DNA of 64,000 nt, taken from positions 186,001 through 250,000 of the forward strand of contig NZ_RSED01000002.1 of NCBI RefSeq assembly GCF_003933735.1, given 5' to 3'. The DNA comes from Aquabacterium soli. Its GTDB lineage: Bacteria > Pseudomonadota > Gammaproteobacteria > Burkholderiales > Burkholderiaceae_C. The notes under the pieces are model-generated. The model was not told the origin of the DNA, did no database searches, and worked only from the letters and a program-made list of their open reading frames with translations. Below are positions 58,540 through 64,000 of this stretch, in pieces (within the stretch, counting starts at the first letter, position 1; every line of letters starts with the position of its first letter). Both the position numbers and the translations under genes were made by a program.

Positions 58540-59049
58540 CTACAGCGGTGCCAGGGGCGTCTGTGCCGCGTTGGCATCGCCCCCCAGGACCTTGATGAGC
58601 CGCTCCAGATCCTTGTCGAGCCGGGCCAGCGTGGCCTCGTCCAGTGTGTTCAACGCATCGGGCAGCACACCCGCGAACGGCGCGGGCGCGGCATTGAGCA
58701 CGGCCAACCCAGCCTCGCTGACCGACAGGCACACGGCACGGCGGTCCTGCACATCACGGCTGGTGGCCAGCAATTGCCGCGACACCAGGGCCTTGACCAG
58801 GTTGCTGGCAGTGGACTGGTGGATGTCCATGGCCTTGGCCAGCTCTCCGACCCCGATGCCGGGATGGGCCTGCACCACACTCAACGCCCAGACCTGGGCG
58901 CCGCCGATGCCCGCCTGCTTCTCGACCTGCTGGAAGTGGGTCTTGACCGCGTTGAAGACCACCCGAAACTGCCGCAGCACGCGTGTGGCAGAAGGTTTGA
59001 TGGGCTCATGCGGGCCCTGCTCTGGCGTGGCGGCGTCAAGGGGTGTCAT
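58540..59049 (-). CDS. MarR family transcriptional regulator
   Basis: A 169-residue winged-helix regulator: dimerisation helices at both ends and a central DNA-binding segment with PGIGVGELAKAMDIHQSTASNLVKALVSRQLLATSRDVQDRRAVCLSVSEAG, quoted as MDIHQSTASNLVKALV and QDRRAVCLSV (wing). Ligand and targets are unknown. Divergent from the ClC gene (62 bp between starts). A 28-bp palindrome lies just behind its 3' end. Confidence 0.92.
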   Translation of the reverse strand: MTPLDAATPEQGPHEPIKPSATRVLRQFRVVFNAVKTHFQQVEKQAGIGGAQVWALSVVQAHPGIGVGELAKAMDIHQSTASNLVKALVSRQLLATSRDVQDRRAVCLSVSEAGLAVLNAAPAPFAGVLPDALNTLDEATLARLDKDLERLIKVLGGDANAAQTPLAPL

Positions 59050-59111
59050 GTTGGGGCGCTCGTGGGTGGGGCGATTGTGCCGGAACTGCCCTCGCTCGGG
59101 GAGCCATGAAC

Positions 59112-60485
59112 ATGCGTGAACGCCCTATTGCAGACGCGCTGCGCGAGGAGCTGTACGACTGGCGCCGCTGGGCCGCCCGCGCGGTGGTACTGCTGTTCGC
59201 GGCCCTGTCGGGCCTGAGCGTGGTCGCCCTGACCTGGCTGGGTGAGCTGGCACTGGAGGTGTTCTACGCGATGCAGACGCGCGCCTGGTGGAGCCCTCTG
59301 CTGTGGACGCCGGCCTGCACGGCGTTCGTCGTGTGGGCTGTCAGGCGCTGGTGCCCCAGTGCAGCTGGATCCGGCATACCCCAGGTACTGGCGGCGCTGG
59401 AGCCCGGACTGCCCCCGGAGGAGCGGCGGCGCTTCGTCTCCCTGAAGCTGTCGCTGGCCAAGATCCTGGGCACTGCGGGCTCGCTGGTGGCCGGCCTGTC
59501 CGTCGGGCGTGAAGGCCCGTCGGTGCAGGTGGCCGCGGGCGTGATGCACCATGCGCGTCGATGGCTGCCTGACCGCACCGCCATCAACGAGCACGGGCTG
59601 ATGGTCGCTGGAGGGGCCGCCGGCGTGGCCGCGGCGTTCAACACTCCTTTGGGCGGCGTCATGTTCGCCATCGAGGAACTCACGCGGCGGCCTGAGCACC
59701 GGTCGAGCGGCTTGCTGATGGCGGCCATCGTGCTGGCCGGCTTGATGGCGGTGTCCGTCTATGGCAACAACGCGTATTTCGGCGTGATGCAGGTGGCTTC
59801 GCTGTCGTGGTCGCTGCTGCTGCCAGGCTTGTTGGTGGTCCTGCTGAGCGGGCTGCTGGGCGGGTTGTTCTCTCGCCTGCTGATCCGCTCGCTGACGGGC
59901 CAGGGCCGTGATCGGTTCAGCCGTTGGCGCCAGCGCTACCCAGTGCGCTTCGCCGCCGGCTGCGGCTTTGCCGTGGCCCTGATCGGCGTGGCCAGCCAGG
60001 GTGCCACCCTGGGCAGCGGCTACCAGCCCACGCGGCTGCTGCTGGAAGGCCAGGACACCACCTCGGCCCTGTATGTGCCGCTGCGCTTCATCGCCACCTG
60101 GCTGTCGGCCTGGAGCGGCGCACCGGGCGGCATCTTCGCGCCGGCCCTGGCCATCGGCGCGGGCATCGGCAGCGACGTCGCCGCCTGGACCGGGCACCCC
60201 GCCGCCACGGCCCTGATCGCCCTGGGCATGGTGGGCTTTCTGGCCGCGGCCACGCAGACACCGATCACGGCCTTCATCATCGTGATGGAAATGGTGGATG
60301 GCCACACCATGGTGCTCAGCCTGATGGCCTGCGCGCTGCTGGCCAGTGGCCTGTCGAGACTGCTTGGGCCCTCGCTCTACCCGCAACTGGCCGACCACAT
60401 GCTGGGCCCGAGGCAGCAAGCCCATGCCCCGACCGCGCCCGGGGACACCCTCAGCGACACCACCCTGCCTGCTGACCGACAATAG
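59112..60485 (+). CDS. ClC-type chloride channel or H+/Cl- antiporter
   Basis: A 457-residue membrane protein of the ClC family. Filter motifs: GSGIP (86-90), GREGP (132-136) with the gating Glu134, and the later GGIFAP. The Glu in FAIEEL (188) matches the inner proton glutamate of exchangers, so an H+/anion antiporter is more likely than a channel. No cytoplasmic CBS pair. GGGGAG lies eight bases before the ATG at 59112; 59106 is an alternative start. Forty-five bases before the second dehydratase gene, so perhaps co-transcribed. Confidence 0.9.
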   Translation: MRERPIADALREELYDWRRWAARAVVLLFAALSGLSVVALTWLGELALEVFYAMQTRAWWSPLLWTPACTAFVVWAVRRWCPSAAGSGIPQVLAALEPGLPPEERRRFVSLKLSLAKILGTAGSLVAGLSVGREGPSVQVAAGVMHHARRWLPDRTAINEHGLMVAGGAAGVAAAFNTPLGGVMFAIEELTRRPEHRSSGLLMAAIVLAGLMAVSVYGNNAYFGVMQVASLSWSLLLPGLLVVLLSGLLGGLFSRLLIRSLTGQGRDRFSRWRQRYPVRFAAGCGFAVALIGVASQGATLGSGYQPTRLLLEGQDTTSALYVPLRFIATWLSAWSGAPGGIFAPALAIGAGIGSDVAAWTGHPAATALIALGMVGFLAAATQTPITAFIIVMEMVDGHTMVLSLMACALLASGLSRLLGPSLYPQLADHMLGPRQQAHAPTAPGDTLSDTTLPADRQ

Positions 60486-60530
60486 GTTCAGCCCCCTTTT
60501 TTCCCCGCAGCGGCCATCGCTGTCCACCGA

Positions 60531-62231
60531 ATGAAGCCCGACACCATGAGCCTGAACCGCCGTTCCAGGAACATCACCGAAGGCGTTGCCCGCGCGCCCA
60601 ACCGCTCCATGTACTACGGCATGGGCTACCAGCAGGAAGACTTCGTCAAGCCCATGGTGGGTGTGGCCAACGGGCACTCCACCATCACGCCCTGCAACTC
60701 CGGCTTGCAGAAGCTGGCCGACGCCGCCATCGAGGGCCTGAAGGCCGCCGGCGCCAACCCGCAGGTGTTCGGCACGCCCACCATCTCCGATGGCATGGCC
60801 ATGGGCACCGAGGGGATGAAGTACTCGCTGGTGTCGCGCGAGGTGATCTCCGACTGCGTGGAGACCTGCGTGGGCGGCCAGTGGATGGACGGCGTGCTCG
60901 TGATCGGCGGCTGCGACAAGAACATGCCCGGCGGACTGATGGGCATGCTGCGCGCCAACGTACCCGCCATCTACGTGTACGGCGGCACCATCCTGCCTGG
61001 CCATTACAAGGGCAAGGACCTGAACATCGTCAGTGTGTTCGAGGCCGTGGGGCAGTTCACCGCCGGCAAGATGTCCGAAGAGGACTTCTGCCAGATCGAA
61101 AAGCGCGCCATCCCCGGCACCGGCTCCTGCGGCGGCATGTACACGGCCAACACCATGTCATCGGCCTTCGAGGCCCTGGGCATCAGCCTGCCCTACAGCA
61201 GCACCATGGCCAATGTCGAAGACGAGAAGGCCCTCAACACCCGCGAGAGCGCCCGTGTGCTGGTCGAGGCCATCCGCCAGGACATCAAGCCGCGCGACAT
61301 CGTCACCAGGAAGGCCATCGAGAACGCCGTGGCGGTGATCATGGCCACGGGCGGCTCCACCAACGCGGTGCTGCACTTCCTGGCGATCGCCCACGCGGCC
61401 GAGGTCGAGTGGACCATCGACGACTTCGAGCGCATCCGCCAGAAGGTGCCCGTGCTGTGTGACCTGAAGCCCAGCGGCGAGTACCTGGCCATCGACCTGC
61501 ACCGCGCCGGCGGCATCCCCCAGGTGATGAAGCTGCTGCTCAACGCCGGCCTGCTGCATGGCGATGCCCTCACCATCACAGGCCAGACCATGGCCGAGGT
61601 GCTGGCCGATGTGCCGGACGAGCCACGGGCCGACCAGAAGGTCATCCGCCCGATCAAGGATGCGGTCTATGCACAAGGCCACCTGGCCATACTCAAGGGC
61701 AACCTGGCGCCAGAAGGTTGCGTGGCGAAGATCACCGGCCTGAAGAACCCGGTGATGACCGGCCCGGCCCGCGTGTTCGACGATGAGCAATCCGCGCTGG
61801 CCGCGATCATGGGCAAGCAGATCCAGGCGGGCGACGTGATGGTGCTGCGCTACCTGGGCCCCAAGGGCGGCCCCGGCATGCCCGAAATGCTGGCGCCCAC
61901 CGGCGCGCTGATCGGCCAGGGCCTGGGCGAGAGCGTAGGGCTGATCACCGACGGGCGCTTCTCGGGTGGCACCTGGGGCATGGTGGTGGGCCACGTGGCG
62001 CCCGAGGCCGCTGCCGGAGGCCTGATCGCGCTGGTGCAGGAGGGTGATTCGATCACCATCGATTCACACCAGCTGGTGCTGGAGCTGCATGTGGCTGATG
62101 ACGAGATTGCCCGCCGCCGTGCCGCATGGAAGGCCCCCGCCCCGCGCTACACGCGCGGCGTGCTGGCCAAGTTCGCTTTCAACGCGTCCAGCGCCAGCTC
62201 GGGCGCCGTGCTGGACAAGTTCGATCGCTGA
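60531..62231 (+). CDS. ilvD: Dihydroxyacid dehydratase, short plant/actinobacterial-type
   Basis: A 566-residue enzyme of the IlvD/Edd family. Three cluster cysteines are present in TPCNSG, GGCDKN and GSCGGM, the pattern of the [2Fe-2S] dihydroxyacid dehydratases of plants and mycobacteria, which tolerate oxygen. Other motifs are [15 protein letters not shown] and [21 protein letters not shown] (quoted TDGRFSGGT). Could serve valine/isoleucine synthesis in parallel with the long enzyme, or a related sugar-acid reaction. A second ATG at 60546 is possible. Confidence 0.92.
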   Translation: MKPDTMSLNRRSRNITEGVARAPNRSMYYGMGYQQEDFVKPMVGVANGHSTITPCNSGLQKLADAAIEGLKAAGANPQVFGTPTISDGMAMGTEGMKYSLVSREVISDCVETCVGGQWMDGVLVIGGCDKNMPGGLMGMLRANVPAIYVYGGTILPGHYKGKDLNIVSVFEAVGQFTAGKMSEEDFCQIEKRAIPGTGSCGGMYTANTMSSAFEALGISLPYSSTMANVEDEKALNTRESARVLVEAIRQDIKPRDIVTRKAIENAVAVIMATGGSTNAVLHFLAIAHAAEVEWTIDDFERIRQKVPVLCDLKPSGEYLAIDLHRAGGIPQVMKLLLNAGLLHGDALTITGQTMAEVLADVPDEPRADQKVIRPIKDAVYAQGHLAILKGNLAPEGCVAKITGLKNPVMTGPARVFDDEQSALAAIMGKQIQAGDVMVLRYLGPKGGPGMPEMLAPTGALIGQGLGESVGLITDGRFSGGTWGMVVGHVAPEAAAGGLIALVQEGDSITIDSHQLVLELHVADDEIARRRAAWKAPAPRYTRGVLAKFAFNASSASSGAVLDKFDR

Positions 62232-62244
62232 CGAAGCACATGAA

Positions 62245-62269
62245 AAAGGCCGCACGGGGTGCGGCCTTT
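62245..62269. terminator. Bidirectional intrinsic terminator
   Basis: AAAGGCCGCAC and GTGCGGCCTTT form an 11-bp perfect stem with a three-base loop. A- and T-runs flank it, so it can serve both the dehydratase (13 bases after its stop) and the convergent Trp-rich protein gene. Confidence 0.82.
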
Positions 62270-62292
62270 CGGCAGGCGAAAACAAGTACTCG

Positions 62293-62562
62293 TCAGCGCT
62301 TTGACTTCTTGGGCCCCATGCCCAGGGCGTCCAACTGCTTGTCTCGACGGGCGCCCCGCTTGGCGTCGACTTTTTCCATCGCCTTGCGCTGCGTCCAACC
62401 GCTGGCATCTGCCCAGAACCACCACGCCACGGCCAGGCCGAACGGCAGCAGGAACTTCCACAGATCGCCATCCCACTTCCAGGTCCACTCGGCCACAGGA
62501 CCGATTCCGGCGATGTTCATGACCATCAGCGCCACGCCAATCACAACAAACCACATACCCAC
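62293..62562 (-). CDS. Small Trp-rich membrane protein (TIGR04438-like)
   Basis: An 89-residue protein with two hydrophobic helices (about 3-20 and 34-52), nine tryptophans, and a highly basic C-terminus ending GMGPKKSKR. It fits the 'small Trp-rich protein' family described in Burkholderiales; function unknown. Its upstream 126-bp spacer with cytochrome c (divergent) holds an inverted repeat GGGTTG-TTT-CAACCC at 62575-62589. Confidence 0.82.
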   Translation of the reverse strand: MGMWFVVIGVALMVMNIAGIGPVAEWTWKWDGDLWKFLLPFGLAVAWWFWADASGWTQRKAMEKVDAKRGARRDKQLDALGMGPKKSKR

Positions 62563-62688
62563 TCCCTCAAATCAGGGTTGTTTCAACCCAATTTGAACAC
62601 CCTCCGTCAACCGTCGGGGCCCAGATAAACGTTTATAAAGTCGGTCTGCATGCAATGCAGCCCCCTAGAACTGAAAGGACGTCCCCCG

Positions 62689-63006
62689 ATGAGACTGTTG
62701 CTGTCCCCGTTGCTGGCCAGTATCGCCCTGCTGTCCACCCTGAGCCTGCCCGCTCAAGCCTCCCAGCAATTGGCCCAGAGCAAAGCCTGCCTGGCCTGCC
62801 ACAACATCGACAAGAAGGTGGTCGGCCCCTCCTTCAAGGAGATCGCCAAGAAGTACGCCGGCAAGAAGGGCATCGAAGCCCAGCTCGCCACCAAGGTGAC
62901 CAAGGGCGGCGGCGGCGTGTGGGGCACCATGCCCATGCCGGCCAACCCTCAGGTCTCCGAGGCCGAAGCCAAGCAACTGGTCAAGTGGATCCTCACCTTG
63001 AAGTGA
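62689..63006 (+). CDS. Small class I cytochrome c (c551/c552 type)
   Basis: A 105-residue precursor with a signal peptide (1-24, ending PAQAS) and a mature protein of about 80 residues. Haem is bound at CLACH (Cys34, Cys37, His38) with Met83 in TMPMPAN as likely sixth ligand. A periplasmic electron carrier, for example to a terminal or nitrite/nitric-oxide type oxidoreductase; the partner is unknown. AAAGGA lies eight bases before the ATG at 62689; an earlier ATG at 62650 gives no signal peptide at the start. Confidence 0.92.
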   Translation: MRLLLSPLLASIALLSTLSLPAQASQQLAQSKACLACHNIDKKVVGPSFKEIAKKYAGKKGIEAQLATKVTKGGGGVWGTMPMPANPQVSEAEAKQLVKWILTLK

Positions 63007-63035
63007 TCCTCGGGGGCATCACCGGCCTCTCATAA

Positions 63036-63062
63036 AAAAAGCCCCGCACTGCGGGGCTTTTT
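63036..63062. terminator. Bidirectional intrinsic terminator
   Basis: GCCCCGC and GCGGGGC with a three-base loop, bordered by seven A on one side and five T (then CTTT) on the other. It terminates the cytochrome gene (plus) and the MHS transporter gene (minus). Confidence 0.92.
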
Positions 63063-63105
63063 CTTTGGGGGCGCCCGCCAGCAAAGGCGGGTGCCCGAAC
63101 CAGCG

Positions 63106-64000
63106 TCAGTCGCCGGCGTAGATGTCCACATCCTTGGTTTCCCGCACGAAGAGCAGGCCCACCACGAAGGTGATCAGCGCCACGATGATGGGGTACCACA
63201 GGCCGTTGTAGATGTTGCCGGTCTGCGCCACGATGGCAAAGGCGGTGGTAGGCAGCAGGCCGCCAAACCAGCCGTTGCCGATGTGGTACGGCAGGCTCAT
63301 CGAGGTGTAGCGGATGCGGGTGGGGAACATTTCCACCAGCATGGCCGCGATCGGGCCGTACACCATGGTCACGTAGATCACCAGCAGCGTCAGGATCGCG
63401 ATGACCACCGGCTTGTTCAGCTTGGCCGGATCGGCCTTGGCCGGATAGCCTGCTTCCTTGATGGCGGCGGTGACTTCCTTCTTGAAGGCAGCGTCCTTGG
63501 CCTTGGCCTCATCCGCAGGCAGGCCCTTGGAGGTGTAGGACTCGATGACCTTGTCACCCACCTTGATCTGGGCGTTGCCCGTGCCAGCCACGTTCTCGTA
63601 GTTCACCGAACCGGCGGCCAGCACCTGCTTGGCGATGTCGCAAGAGCTGGTGAACTTGGCGGTGCCCGTCGGGTTGAACTGGAAGGAGCACTCCGACTGG
63701 TTGGCGATCAGCGTCACCGGGGCGTTGGCCTGCGCATGTGCCAGATCCGGGTTGGCCGCCACCGTCAGCGCCTTGAACAGCGGGAAGTAGGTGAGCGCCG
63801 CGATCAGGCAGCCCGCCAGGATGATGGGCTTGCGGCCGATCTTGTCCGACAGCGTGCCGAACACGACGAAGAACGGCGTGGCGATCAGCAGCGAGATGGC
63901 AACCAGGATGTTGGCGGTGGCGCCATCGACCTTCAGCGTCTGCGTCAGGAAGAACAGCGCGTAGAACTGGCCCGTGTACCAGACCACGGCCTGGCCGGCG
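63106..64000 (-). CDS. MHS-family MFS transporter, C-terminal part (5' end outside window)
   Basis: The frame is open to the window edge, so the start lies beyond 64000. The visible 298 residues show the second half of a major-facilitator carrier: DKIGRKPIILAG (the family motif after helix 8), membrane helices, then IVIYVTMVYGPIAAMLVEMFPTRIRYTSMSLPYHIGNGWFGG, quoted as AAMLVEMFPTRIRYT and YHIGNGWFGG, typical of metabolite:H+ symporters related to ProP and ShiA. Between helices there is an insert of about 100 polar residues with two Cys. Substrate unknown. Confidence 0.9.
   Translation of the reverse strand, partial: AGQAVVWYTGQFYALFFLTQTLKVDGATANILVAISLLIATPFFVVFGTLSDKIGRKPIILAGCLIAALTYFPLFKALTVAANPDLAHAQANAPVTLIANQSECSFQFNPTGTAKFTSSCDIAKQVLAAGSVNYENVAGTGNAQIKVGDKVIESYTSKGLPADEAKAKDAAFKKEVTAAIKEAGYPAKADPAKLNKPVVIAILTLLVIYVTMVYGPIAAMLVEMFPTRIRYTSMSLPYHIGNGWFGGLLPTTAFAIVAQTGNIYNGLWYPIIVALITFVVGLLFVRETKDVDIYAGD

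Overview
The window reads as chromosomal DNA of a high-GC betaproteobacterium of the order Burkholderiales (Comamonadaceae/Sphaerotilaceae-like; Aquabacterium, Leptothrix or Rubrivivax relatives are possible, genus not certain). The basis is the order rpsO-pnp-tpiA-secG-tRNA-Leu-nuoABCDEFGHIJKLMN-DUF2818-NUDIX, together with a small Trp-rich protein and a PEP-CTERM protein. Nearly all of the sequence is coding. No prophage, insertion sequence or CRISPR array was seen, and both edges cut a gene.

Layout. 1-6.3 kb: end of a membrane protein, a single-domain globin, ComEC, then a glutathione transferase/flavin-oxidase pair divergent from a LysR regulator. 6.4-15 kb: signalling, with a CHASE3-GAF hybrid kinase carrying three receivers, stand-alone CheR and CheB, a GDSL esterase, and a PAS-GGDEF-EAL protein with a sigma-28-like promoter. 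15-24 kb: housekeeping (RidA, DsbB, PabB-PabC fusion, GloA, AroC, CBS protein, YihY protein, DUF2069, FAD oxidase). 24-26 kb: PEP-CTERM protein and a Tat-exported PhoX-like protein. 26.4-42.1 kb: complete 14-gene complex I operon plus two trailing genes. 42.4-47.9 kb: tRNA-Leu(GAG), secG, tpiA, pnp, rpsO and a LuxR regulator. 48-53.4 kb: tsaD and a nitrate-uptake locus. 53.4-64 kb: lgt, a putative Na+/H+ antiporter, repeats, two different dihydroxyacid dehydratases around a MarR regulator and a ClC channel, cytochrome c and an MHS-family transporter.

The nitrate locus is the most interesting part. nasT encodes an ANTAR RNA-binding antiterminator. Downstream come a consensus sigma-54 promoter, a leader with two hexaloop hairpins of the ANTAR type, an intrinsic terminator, and then nrtA-nrtB-nrtC. 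Just after nrtC lies a second, near-identical sigma-54 promoter followed about 95 bp later by a strong intrinsic terminator and no gene. This looks like a nitrogen-regulated small RNA of about 117 nt, or an orphaned leader.

Other unexplained structure includes a family of large imperfect palindromic repeats in two convergent intergenic regions, a 28-bp palindrome overlapping promoter-like elements on both strands behind the MarR gene, a 14-bp inverted repeat framing the nrtA-nrtB spacer, and a palindromic spacer inside the nuo operon.
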